DNA of 64,000 nt from CAVVJA01 sp963801715 (GTDB lineage Bacteria; Actinomycetota; Actinomycetes; Mycobacteriales; Jatrophihabitantaceae): positions 1 through 64,000 of the forward strand of contig CAWDGB010000023.1 of NCBI GenBank assembly GCA_963801715.1. Direction: 5' to 3'. Below, piece by piece: positions 9,131 to 17,849 of this stretch. Positions within the stretch are counted from its first letter, which is position 1; every line of letters starts with the position of its first letter. The notes below the pieces were generated by a model. It worked only from the letters and a program-made list of their open reading frames with translations. It had not been told where the DNA came from and did no database searches. The translations under genes were made by a program, and so were the position numbers.

Positions 9131-9574
9131 ATGGCGAGGGTACCGATCGTGTATCGGAGCACGCATCGGATCAGGTTCTCCGAGCTGGATCCGTATGATC
9201 ATGTGAACACGGGCACATACGCGACGTACTACGTTGATCATCGGATGGAGGGCTTGCGGGAATACCTTGGTTGGGATTTGAGGACCCTGGGCACGTTGCC
9301 GTTCATGGTTTGGGTCCGGCGAATGGAGATTGACTTTCTACGACCGGTCCGGGGCGATCAGGAAATTATCATCTCCTCGTTCGTTCGTGAGTTCCGTGGG
9401 CCGGATGCGCTGATCGAGTGCACGATGATCGATTCCGCGGGGGCGACGGTTTCGCGGGGTGTCATGACCGTTGCGTACGTCGAGAAGGGAACGACTCGTG
9501 CAGCGGACTGGCCGGCGGACGTTATGGCGTTGTTCTTCGAAGCTGAAACGGCCTCGACGCCCGCGCCCGGCTGA
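9131..9574 (+). CDS. Hot-dog-fold acyl-CoA thioesterase
   Basis: 147 aa, starting ATG 9131 (MARVPIVYRSTHRIRFSELD). The segment RFSELDPYDHVNTGTYATYY is the 4-hydroxybenzoyl-CoA thioesterase/YbgC signature, with the catalytic-position Asp in the ELDPYDHVN stretch. FLRPVRGDQEIIISSFVREF and GVMTVAYVEK complete the fold. Length is normal for the family. The substrate cannot be told from sequence; hydrolysis of an acyl- or aryl-CoA in the cytosol is expected. No partner genes lie next to it. Intact, unlike the genes on either side. Confidence 0.8.
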   Translation: MARVPIVYRSTHRIRFSELDPYDHVNTGTYATYYVDHRMEGLREYLGWDLRTLGTLPFMVWVRRMEIDFLRPVRGDQEIIISSFVREFRGPDALIECTMIDSAGATVSRGVMTVAYVEKGTTRAADWPADVMALFFEAETASTPAPG

Positions 9575-10615
9575 GTGGCTGTCCTGACCGACAACCGACG
9601 GGTGGGGTTAGTGAACAAGGCTAACGCGACGCGCCAACCGTTGCGGCAGGCTTCAGGATTCCGCCTAGTCCAATACCAGGACAGTCACGTCGCGGCGCGG
9701 CGGCTGCGATGGGTGGCACACGCCGGGCATCCGACACCGCGTCTAAACGGCGAGTCCGCGCGTCCGCCACGCAACGGACGTCGCACGTGACGGTCGATCT
9801 GCACGAGCCGAGCTGTGATCAAGCCTCGAATCGAGCCGCGCAGATCGACGCACATTTCGTCGCACGGTGGCCAGCGAGCCTCCCGAACCTGTAACCGGCC
9901 CGGCGGTGCCGGCGGCACGCCTTGTCGAAGATGACGCGGAATCAGGGCGTGCGGTCTGCTGGCGTCAGCAGGTATCAGTGGGGCAGGTCATTGTGCGCGC
10001 CGTCGCCGGTAATCTGGCCACCTGCGTCCGGTACTTCGTGTTCGGTCCGCTCAAGTGACGTTCCCGCACACTCGCGCAGGCGGCTGATACGCGACCGAAC
10101 TTTTAGTTTGGGCGAGTGCGCGAAGACGATGGCCTGATTAGCCCAGATGCTTGAAGATCAAGTGGCTGGGTCGGCGTGTAGATGATCGAAGCTCGTTGCG
10201 GACAGAGGGCATTGAGTCAGTAATGCGCTTCGCAGTGGCCTAGTAGCTGGGAGCAAAGCGCGCCACACGGGGCGGGTATCGCGCGGCGCGCCTGCGGCCT
10301 CGTGGCTGGGGGAACTGGAGGCTGCGGGGAGCATAGCTGGCTCACAGTTTGCTAGGTGTTAGTGGAGGACGACACAACAAAGTCAAGCGCCATCGCAGAA
10401 GCGCCCCGAACGCAACGGCCCGGAGCGTTTGTGCATCTTGCGGTCAGTCGGATGTGGCCTCCGTCCAGTTTTGCCCGTCGTGCCAGCGCCAGACCGCGAC
10501 GTGCCACGGGTCGGGCAGCCAGCGGCCTCGCTCTGCGGGGTGCTCGTTGTGCACGGCTGTGGACGATTCGGGGTGCGGGGCTAACTGCGCTCCAGCGTGC
10601 CGGTGCGTGGCAGCC
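9575..10615. other. Long gene-free stretch
   Basis: Just over 1 kb with no frame showing family motifs, no tRNA-like arm and no repeat array. Some A/T-richer patches occur (around 10085-10250), but I could not assign them. Confidence 0.4.
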
Positions 10616-10802
10616 TTAGGCACGGTGGCGTAGTTCGGCGCGGACGGCGCGCTCGACCAGTATCGGCACGAAGTCTCGTGTCGCGCTGTTGCCCGCAGTC
10701 GTCGTACTCTCCGGCAACCAACCGCTGGATCGTCTCGGGCGGCACCTCCGGGAATTGTCTCGTGAATCGCTCAACTACCGTGGCCAGCGCGGCCTGCTTA
10801 GC
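10616..10802 (-). pseudogene. Three-helix-bundle dimerisation-domain small protein, frameshifted
   Basis: Reads ALATVVERFTRQFPEVPPET, then IQRLVAGEYDD, and after a shift near 10690 ends RDFVPILVERAVRAELRHRA and stop. The FPxVPPETI and RDFVPxLVERAxRAELR patterns match small actinobacterial proteins of about 65 aa with a three-helix-bundle domain. An in-frame TGA lies immediately before AKQAAL and there is no clear start codon, so both the start and the frame are damaged. Confidence 0.55.
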
Positions 10803-10805
10803 TCA

Positions 10806-11028
10806 CACGCGGTGCTTGGCCTTGTGTTCGACAGCCCGTGCGGATTCGGGGGGCCGACCAAACGTCAGCACGACCGGAGATGCCCCGCACCCGGGGGACC
10901 GGGCGCCGCGTGGCGATTGCCAGGACGAGCACGTAGCGGCGTCCCTCGTCGTTCTCGGCGGAAACGATCACGCCCGGTATAGGCGAGCTCTCGACGATCG
11001 AGACACCTTCGTCGTGGTGGTTGGTCAT
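10806..11028 (-). CDS. Small hypothetical protein (boundaries uncertain)
   Basis: Starts ATG 11028: MTNHHDEGVSIVESSPIPGV, then IVSAENDEGRRYVLVLAIAT. The first 45 residues look like a genuine coding sequence, but the family is unknown to me. The reading frame then becomes Arg/Pro-rich, while another frame gives TFGRPPESARAVEHKAKHRV up to the TGA at 10803. A frameshift near 10870 is therefore likely. It probably forms a transcription unit with the small gene just downstream. Confidence 0.35.
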
Positions 11029-11083
11029 GGTGGATCCCGCCATGCGCGCCCTCATCTACGCTGCTCGACCCGCTGAGCTGTTC

Positions 11084-11302
11084 CTACATCGGCTCGATCG
11101 CAGCGTGGAACGCATCGAAACCGTCTAGCCTCATCGCAGGGGACAGTCCTGGGACGATCCGACGCGTTGTCGCTCCCGGGCGGAGTACCAGATCCGCCGC
11201 GATCTGGGGATCAGAACGTCCTCTCACTCGGCAACGCTTCGTGCATCGTACGGCCAAGCGACCGGCTGAGCGGGTTGTGCCGCCGCCGGTGTGCAGACAC
11301 AT
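11084..11302 (-). CDS. Possible small protein after corA-like gene
   Basis: The ATG at 11302 follows the stop of the CorA-like gene directly (TGA ATG). 72 aa, ending GLSPAMRLDGFDAFHAAIEP then M. No recognised family and a basic, low-complexity N-terminus. The abutting start is the only argument for translation. Confidence 0.22.
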   Translation of the reverse strand: MCLHTGGGTTRSAGRLAVRCTKRCRVRGRSDPQIAADLVLRPGATTRRIVPGLSPAMRLDGFDAFHAAIEPM

Positions 11303-12331
11303 TCAGAGCCATTTCTTGCGTTTGAACACGATGTACAGGCTGACGGCGATGATCAGCATGATCAGGGTGGAGGCGAGGAAGCCTGAGGTTTCGCCGAAGC
11401 CGGGGTAGGGCACATTCTGGCCGAAGAAGCCGGTGACGGCGGTGGGCACGGCCACGATCGCCACCCAGGCGGTGATCTTGCGCATGTCGTCGTTCTGCTG
11501 CACCGAGACGGCGGCCAGCTCCTCGGCAGCGACGGTCATGTGGGTGCTGATGCGGGTCTGGAAGAAGTCGATGACTCCGTGCAGGAATTCTCGTTGCCCG
11601 TCGGCCATGCTGCTCACCTGCTCGAAGCGGTCGGCGATGTCGGCGACCAGCGGCTTCTCCTCCTCCGGCAGGGACCGGGCCAGCTTGGCCATCCGGTCGT
11701 AGGTTGCGGTGCTGTGCACCGCGATGGTGCGGATCGCGAGTAGCTCGTACCAGACCTTGAACAGTTCCTCGAGGAACTGCTCGGGGTCGTCGGTCACCTC
11801 GGCCAGCGTGACCCGCTGTTCCAGACGGCCGGACTCCTTGGCCAGGCCGGCGATGAGTTCGATCTCGCGGCGGGTGAGCGAGGCAATGATCGCCGAGGAC
11901 AATTCGAACGGCGAGCGCACCTGCAGATGACCGCTGTGCAGCCGCTGCAACACGGCCCGGGTGTCCAGGAACGCCACCTCGGGGTTGACCGCCGGGTTGA
12001 GCGGTCCGTGCACCGTGACCAGGTAGTTGCGGCCGAGGAACTGATCGAGTTCGACGTAATGCACGTGACCGGCGACGCCAACCTCGGGGGCGTGCAGCAC
12101 CGTGAACACGTGATCGTCATACACGTGGATCTTCGAGACGTGATTGCGCTCCACGCAGTCGCGCACCGCGATCTCATGGAACCCGAATACCTCCGAGAGC
12201 ACCGCGGCGTCCTGCCCGATGCACAGGCCAATGTCCACCCAGATCAACGCATCAGGCTTGTCCAGCAGCTGGCTCAGCTCCCCGGCTGAGTGTGCCTCGA
12301 CGCCGTCTTCGGAAATCAGATAGACGTCCAT
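11303..12331 (-). CDS. CorA-like divalent cation transporter with GQN motif (1)
   Basis: 342 aa from ATG 12331, preceded by GGAAGGGCGGG. Cytosolic alpha/beta N-terminal domain (residues about 1-220), a long helix, then two C-terminal membrane helices. The CorA signature that caps the pore is usually YGMN; here it is GFFGQN at about residue 301, followed by VPYPGF. The last residues FKRKKWL are the usual basic cytosolic tail. CorA proteins are pentameric Mg2+/Co2+ channels. The Gln for Met change lies in the selectivity loop, so another cation or altered regulation is possible. It is convergent with nothing and lies downstream of the KimA-like gene on the same strand. Confidence 0.85.
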   Translation of the reverse strand: MDVYLISEDGVEAHSAGELSQLLDKPDALIWVDIGLCIGQDAAVLSEVFGFHEIAVRDCVERNHVSKIHVYDDHVFTVLHAPEVGVAGHVHYVELDQFLGRNYLVTVHGPLNPAVNPEVAFLDTRAVLQRLHSGHLQVRSPFELSSAIIASLTRREIELIAGLAKESGRLEQRVTLAEVTDDPEQFLEELFKVWYELLAIRTIAVHSTATYDRMAKLARSLPEEEKPLVADIADRFEQVSSMADGQREFLHGVIDFFQTRISTHMTVAAEELAAVSVQQNDDMRKITAWVAIVAVPTAVTGFFGQNVPYPGFGETSGFLASTLIMLIIAVSLYIVFKRKKWL

Positions 12332-12722
12332 GGCCACCCGCCCTTCCGCTGTTGTGAAATGGCTGTGCGCCGTGACCCAGTCTGCTCGCCGCCGTACCTC
12401 ACCGCCAACGCCGGTCCCAATCCACGCTGTCCGCGTCGGCTTCAAGCGTTGCCCTACTGGTAGCGGTGGGAGTCACCGGTGGGGCCAGTGCTGAACCGTC
12501 CGTCAAGTGTCTGTGTGCTGGCCACGGCGGTGCGCAGCGCATCGACGGCGGCCGTCCGCGACGTGGCAGGCGACCCGTGATTCCGGGCGGTGGTGGTGAC
12601 GAGTCCCAGGGCCGCCCGAAACCGCGACCGCCTGGTCTGGCGCGCGTGGTCTCGCGGTGCTGGGCCGGCGTGAGATCTCCGGCTGTGTCGGAATGATCAT
12701 GCAGTGACTCGTCTGCATTGGG
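12332..12722. other. Intergenic, no gene seen
   Basis: Lies between the start of the CorA-like gene and the stop of the KimA-like gene. Long open frames here are extensions of neighbouring shadow frames. The CorA promoter should lie in its lower half. Confidence 0.45.
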
Positions 12723-14685
12723 TTAGGAGGCGCGCGGTTGCCCGGCTTCCTCGGTGCGGGTGGGCGTCGTGGTGGTGGTGATCGGTGTGGGTAGGTCCAG
12801 GTGGCGGGTGGATTGGAGTTGCCAGGGGACGCTGGTGACCATGACGCCGGGTTCGAATAGGAGCCGGGTTTTGAGTCGTAGGGCGCTTTGGTTGTGCAGC
12901 AGTTGTTCCCACCATCGGCCGACGACGTATTCGGGGATGAAGACGGTGATGACGTCGCGGGGGCTGTTTCCGCGCACTCTGCGGATGTAGTCGAGGAAGG
13001 GTCGGGTGATCTCCCGGAAGGGCGAGTCGAGGACGACGAGGGGGATGCCAATTTCGTGCGTGCTCCATTGCTGCAGCAGCCGGGCGGTGTCGTCGTCGTC
13101 GATTTGGATGGTGACCGCATCCAGGGTGGCGGGCCGGGTTGCTTTGGCGTAGGAGATGGCGCGCAGGGTGGGTAGGTGCAGCCGGGAGACGAGCACGATG
13201 GCGTGGTTGCGGGACGGCAGGATCGGCCTGGCGGTTTCGGCGAGGTCGAGTTCGGCGGCGACCGCATCGTAGTGCCGGCGGATGCGCTTTCATCATCGCG
13301 AAAAGGGCGATCATGGCGCAGGATCGCGAGCCAGGCGCCGTGAGCGATTTTGGTGTACAGGACGATGACGAGCACGACCGCGGTGCATACGGCGCCGAGG
13401 GTGTTGATGAGCCGGGAGATCCGCATCCGCCGGCGGCGCTCGGGTGGGCTGTGCGGGATGGTGCGGTTCCAATGCCGGACCATGCCGGCTTGGCTGAGGG
13501 TGAAGCTGGTGAATACGCCGATGATGTAGAGCTGGATGAGCTTGTCGATGTTGGCGTCGAAGCCGACGATCAACGCTATCGCGCACCCGCCGAGCAGGAT
13601 GATGCCGTTGCTGAAGACCAGCTTGTCGCCGCGGGAATGCATTTGTCGGGGCAGGTAGCGGTGTTCGGCGAGGATCGAGGACAGCACCGGGAAGCCGTTG
13701 AACGCGGTGTTGGCGGCGAGGATGAGGATGGCGGCGGTGGCGGCCTGGATAGAGGTAGAACAGGACCGCGTGGCCGCCGAACACGCGACGCGGCGATCTG
13801 CGAGATGACCGACGGGTTGCCGCTGGGCTGGGCCCGAGCGTTGATGTGTAGGGCGAGCACGGTGATGCCGGCGAACATGCTGACCGCCAGCAGCCCCATG
13901 ATGGCCAGGGTGTTCGCAGCGTTGCGGGCCTTGGGGGGGCGGAATGCGGGCACGCCGTTGCTGATTGCCTCCACCCCGGTCAGCGCGGTGCACCCGGAGG
14001 CGAACGCGCGTAGGACGAGCAGCAGGGTGAAGATCCCGCCGACGTGGGCGGTGCGCTGCAGTTGTTGGGTGGCGGTGGCGGCGTCGGGCAGCTGCCCGGT
14101 GACGCCCTTGATCGCGCCGATGAGGAACATCAGGTAGGTGAGGGTGACGAAGGTGTAGGTCGGGATCGCGAAGGCCCGCCCGGATTCCCGGACGCCGCGC
14201 AGGTTGGCCAGCATCAACACCACGGTGAAACCGACTGACAGCTCGACCGCGTAGCGGTGCAGGCTCGGCGCAGCGCTGGTGATGCCCACCACGCCGGCGA
14301 CCACGGACACGGCGACGGTCATCACGTAGTCGACCAGCAGGGCCGCGGCCGCGGTGAGCGCCGCGTTCTCGCCGAAGTTGTCGAGGCTGACCGCGAACGC
14401 GCCGCCGCCGCTGGGGTAGGCGTGGCAGGTCTGCCGGTAGGACAGCACCACGATGACCAGCAGCGCGGCGATGGCCGCGGCGACCCACTTGGCGAACACG
14501 AGATAGGCGGCGCCGGCGGTGGCCAGCACCAGCACGATCTCTTCGGTGGCGTAGGCGACCGAGGACAGCGGGTCGGAGGCGAACACGGGCAGCGCCAGCC
14601 ATTTCGGCAGCAGCGTCTCGTGTAGTTGCTGGCTGCGCAGCGGCCGGCCGACAAGCAGCCGTTTCACCGCCTCCGGAACGGTCAC
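12723..14685 (-). pseudogene. KimA/YdaO-like K+ transporter (APC superfamily), several frameshifts
   Basis: Start MTVPEAVKRLLVGRPLRSQQ, then LPKWLALPVFASDPLSSVAY, SYRQTCHAYPSGGGAFAVS and ALTGVEAISNGVPAFRPPKA. After two opposite shifts near 13783 and 13752 it reads ILILAANTAFNGFPVLSS and FSNGIILLGGCAIALIVGFD. After two more near 13318 and 13285 a soluble C-terminal domain follows (SRLHLPTLRAISYAKATRP; DVITVFIPEYVVGRWWEQLL). Joined, about 650 aa with 12 membrane helices, collinear with Bacillus KimA, a proton-coupled K+ importer. It is divergent from KdpDE-like genes, fitting a K+ role. Conservation in all pieces suggests recent inactivation or sequence errors. Confidence 0.8.
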
Positions 14686-14859
14686 CGGCGCGGCCGTGAC
14701 CGGGCGGTGACCAGCGGGGCGGCGTGGGTGCGCACCAGTTCGACGCTAGGCGGGTGGCGGCGGACCGCCGGTCAAGGCCGCGTCAAGATCGGGCCGGAAC
14801 CCGCAAAGAAACCGTCAAGATCACCGACCGCGCGGGTCGGGGCGAGTCGACTGGGCGGG
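14686..14859. promoter_or_regulatory. Divergent control region, kimA-like / kdpDE-like
   Basis: GTCAAG occurs at 14771, 14782 and 14814 in the same direction. The first two starts are 11 bases apart and the third is 32 bases further, about one and three helical turns. Direct hexamers one turn apart are the usual operator form of OmpR/KdpE-class regulators, and a KdpE homologue is encoded alongside. No c-di-AMP riboswitch is apparent. The binding itself is inferred. Confidence 0.4.
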
Positions 14860-15450
14860 ATGACAGGTCGGCATCACCCCCGGCGGCCGGTGCAGGCCGC
14901 GTTCGCGTTGCCGGTCGGGTTCGCCGGCATGCTCCTGATCGGCGTGGTGGCGGCGGCCGGGCACGGGCGTGTCACCGCGACCATGGTGTTGGCGCTGACC
15001 AGTGGGCTGGTCGCGGCGGTCGCGCTGGCCGCCGAGCCGTTGGCCGCGCCGCCACTGGCGGTGATCGGCTGGTTCACCGTGGCCGGATTCTCCCGCCCGC
15101 CGTACGGGGACCTGCACCCTCCCGGCACCGTTACCGCGGGCCTGGTGTTGGCCGCGGTGGCCGCCGGGGCGGCGGGCGTCGGGACGCTCGGGCGGGGGTT
15201 GCGCGAGACCCGGGCCCGGTACCGGACGCTGCCGGGCGACGATGCGGTCACACTAGATGCTGTGAGCTCAGGCCAGAACGGCGCTGCACCGCGGCTGCCC
15301 GGCCACGCCCGCGGGTCGCCGACGCCGGTCACGGCGCGCGGGGGTGAGCGCGCGGCGGCAGTTGGCCGGGGTCGGGCTGGCCGCGGTGATCTTGCCGACG
15401 CTGACCGCGGTGTCGGCGGCGGCCCGGGCCCATCTCGCCCTGGTCGATGA
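14860..15450 (+). CDS. Small membrane protein preceding KdpD-like kinase
   Basis: Starts ATG 14860 (MTGRHHPRRPVQAAFALPVG). Residues about 12-115 form four hydrophobic segments, e.g. VGFAGMLLIGVVAAAGHG and TVTAGLVLAAVAAGAAGVG. From about residue 125 the sequence is low in pattern and the frame overlaps the kinase start (GTG 15344) by over 100 bases. The true end is probably earlier and lost to a frameshift. No family was recognised. Its place directly upstream of a sensor kinase suggests a sensing or accessory role. Confidence 0.5.
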   Translation: MTGRHHPRRPVQAAFALPVGFAGMLLIGVVAAAGHGRVTATMVLALTSGLVAAVALAAEPLAAPPLAVIGWFTVAGFSRPPYGDLHPPGTVTAGLVLAAVAAGAAGVGTLGRGLRETRARYRTLPGDDAVTLDAVSSGQNGAAPRLPGHARGSPTPVTARGGERAAAVGRGRAGRGDLADADRGVGGGPGPSRPGR

Positions 15451-16734
15451 GGTGCTGCTGTACCTGATCGCGGTGATCGTGGTGACCTTGGTCGGCGGGT
15501 TCTGGCCGGCGGTGTTGGCCGCGGTGGCCGCCGGGCTGCTGCTGAACTGGTATTTCACCCCGCCGGTGCACACCTGGACCATCGAGGCGCCGCAGAACAT
15601 GCTCGCGCTGCTGCTGTTCGTCACCGGCGCGGTCACCGTCAGCAGCGTCGTGCATCTGGCCGCCCGGCGCAGCGCGCTCGCGGCGGATCGGGCCGCCGAG
15701 GCGGACACGCTGCTGACCCTGGCCCGGACGGTGCTCGGCGGCGACGACAGCCCACAATCGGTCCTCGACCACTTGAAGCGGACCGTGAATGTCACCGCCG
15801 AGCTGCGCGAACGCAGCGGCGGCCGTTGGGTCCGCGTCGCCGGCAGCGTCGACCCCGACGGGCAACCGCTCGGTCATCCCGGTCGGTGAGGACCTGCAGC
15901 TGGTGGTCCACGGCGACGTCGTCCACGGTCAGCGGCCGGATCCTCGACGGTTACGCCGCGCAGGCGGCCGCCGCGTTGGAACGGCAGCGGCTGCGGGTGC
16001 AGGCCGGGCAGGCCGAGGCGCTCGAGGCGGGCAACCGGATGCGCACCGCGCTGCTCGCCGCGGTCAGCCACGACCTGCGCACCCCGCTGGCCTCGGTGAA
16101 GGCCGCGGTCAGCACGCTGCGGCAGACCGACATCGCCTGGACTGCCGAGGACCAGGCCGCGCTGCTGGCGACCATCGAGGAGGGCGCCGACCGGCTCGAC
16201 TCGCTGATCGGCAACCTGCTCGACGTGACCCGCATCCATACCGGCGCGGTGCAACCGTTCATCCGCCCCACCGCGCTCGACGAGGTCGCCCCGCTGGTGG
16301 TGGGCGGACTCGACGGCGGTCAACGGGTGCGCTTCGACATCCCCGACGCCCTGCCGTTGCTGGCCACCGACCCCGGCCTGCTCGAACGCGCCCTGGCTAA
16401 CCTGGTCGCCAACGCGCTGCGTTACTCACCCGCCGACCAGCCGCCCACCCTGACCGCCGCCGCCCGCGACGGGACAGTCACCGTCCGGGTCATCGATCAC
16501 GGGCCGGGCATCCCACCCGACCAGCGAGACCACGTCTTCGAACCGTTCCAGCAACTCGGCGACCAGCACACCGGCGGCGGTGTCGGCCTCGGCCTGGCCG
16601 TCGCCAAAGGCTTCCTCGACGCCGTCGGTGGACAACTCACCGCCGAAGCGACCCCCGGCGGCGGACTCACCATGCGCCTCGACCTGCCCGTCGCCACCAC
16701 ACCCGTGCGCGACCCCACCGGCGCCGCCCGGTGA
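15344..16734 (+). pseudogene. KdpD-like sensor histidine kinase lacking the N-terminal KdpD domain, frameshifted
   Basis: GTG 15344. The N-terminus is a DUF4118-type membrane block (VLLYLIAVIVVTLVGGFWPA, LLNWYFTPPVHTWTIEAPQN), as in the centre of KdpD. The usual 350-residue cytosolic KdpD/UspA N-terminal region is absent. Shifts near 15872 and 15930 separate this from the kinase core. That core has the H-box VSHDLRTPLASVKAAVSTL, N-box LANLVANALRYSP, and ATP motifs DHGPGIPPDQRD and GGGVGLGLAVAKGFLDAV. The stop overlaps the next gene by GTGA. It would sense K+ limitation or osmotic state and phosphorylate the adjacent KdpE. As written it is broken in the linker only. Confidence 0.8.
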
Positions 16735-17411
16735 CCAGCGTGCTCGTCATCGACGACGAAACCGCGCTGCTGCGCGCGCTGCGGATCAACCTCACCGCCC
16801 GCGACTACACCGTCACCACCGCGGCTGACGGCGCCGCCGGGCTCGCCGCCATGGCCCATCACCGTCCCGACGTCGTCATCATCGACCTCGGCCTGCCCGA
16901 CATGGACGGCACCGACGTCATCCGCGGCATCCGCGGCTGGTCCACCACCCCGATCATCGTGCTATCCGCCCGCGGCCAGGAAATCCAGAAAGTCGACGCC
17001 CTCGACGCCGGCGCCGACGACTACATCACCAAACCCTTCGGCATGAACGAACTACTCGCCCGACTCCGCGCCGCCACCCGCCGCGGCACACCCGCAGTCG
17101 AAGAACCCGTCCTCACCACCGGCCACTTCAGCATCGATCTCGCCGCCAAACGGGTCACCACCAAAGCGCGCGAGGACATCCGGCTCACCCCGACCGAGTG
17201 GCAGCTGCTCGAAGTCCTGGCCCGCCACCGCGGCCGTCTCGTCACCGGCCGGCAACTCCTCCACGACGTCTGGGGCCCCAACTACGCCACCGAAACCCAC
17301 TACCTGCGCGTCTACATCGCCCAACTACGCCGAAAACTCGAACCCGACCCAGCCCACCCCCACTACCTGATCACCGAACCCGGCATCGGCTACCGCCTGC
17401 AGGCCGAATAA
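16731..17411 (+). CDS. KdpE-like OmpR-family response regulator
   Basis: 226 aa from GTG 16731, translationally coupled to the kinase. Receiver domain 1-120 with acidic pair D8/D9, phospho-acceptor D52 (VVIIDLGLPDMDG) and K101 (DDYITKPF). The winged-helix DNA-binding domain spans about 130-225 (LTPTEWQLLEVLARHRGRLV; THYLRVYIAQLRRKLEPDP; ITEPGIGYRL). All residues for phosphorylation and DNA binding are present. Likely target: its own operon and the divergent K+ transporter, through the GTCAAG repeats between them. Confidence 0.9.
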   Translation: MTSVLVIDDETALLRALRINLTARDYTVTTAADGAAGLAAMAHHRPDVVIIDLGLPDMDGTDVIRGIRGWSTTPIIVLSARGQEIQKVDALDAGADDYITKPFGMNELLARLRAATRRGTPAVEEPVLTTGHFSIDLAAKRVTTKAREDIRLTPTEWQLLEVLARHRGRLVTGRQLLHDVWGPNYATETHYLRVYIAQLRRKLEPDPAHPHYLITEPGIGYRLQAE

Positions 17412-17849
17412 GCGTGCTCGTCGGGCACCATTTGGCCGCCGCGCGCGACAGGTGATGCCCACGCGTCGTGTCCGCTGCCTGCGGCTCCGGTGGCCAGTCG
17501 GACCCAATCACATGTCGGGCATCGGGTCGAAGATGATCTCCGGCAGTCCGCAAATAGTCCGCAGAAGTCGCAAACGACTGATGTTGATCACCTATTGCCA
17601 ACGATGTTCGACATCTCCTAGCCCAGTAATTCCTGCTCTCGAGAGCACCGGGCGCCGATTGATAGAGGTCGTGAATAGGCGGCCCGAACGGCTTCACACG
17701 GCACGTGTCACGTTAGGGGGAGTGATGAGTGATCGCGCCTGGGTCATCAGCTGCCTGCGACGGAGATCGCGAAGGCGATTTTCGTGCACATCGCATGACC
17801 GACCAGCGTGCTTCAATGCGGAGATCACGGTGCGGGGCGAGGAGCTTCT
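17412..17849. other. Gene-free leader of the tRNA-Lys integrase
   Basis: Contains the AGTCCGC pair at 17545. Downstream of it is a TTGCCAA element and an AGCCCAGTAATTCCTG element that resemble, in inverted order, the sequence at about 3236-3270. No gene. Confidence 0.5.
17545..17562 (+). repeat. AGTCCGC direct-repeat pair, copy 2
   Basis: AGTCCGCAAATAGTCCGC, one mismatch from the copy at 3157. It lies about 290 bases upstream of the integrase start. The following bases (CAGAAGTCGCAAACGACTGA) also resemble those after copy 1, so the similarity extends beyond the repeat. Confidence 0.6.

Noticed and set aside
12503..14602. A single 699-residue protein on the minus strand
   Set aside because: Only its middle third carries KimA-like sequence; the rest is Arg/Pro-rich out-of-frame reading of the same gene.
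14686..14859. c-di-AMP (ydaO-type) riboswitch before the KimA-like gene
   Set aside because: I could not find the conserved core of that riboswitch; the gap is short and better explained by KdpE-type direct repeats.
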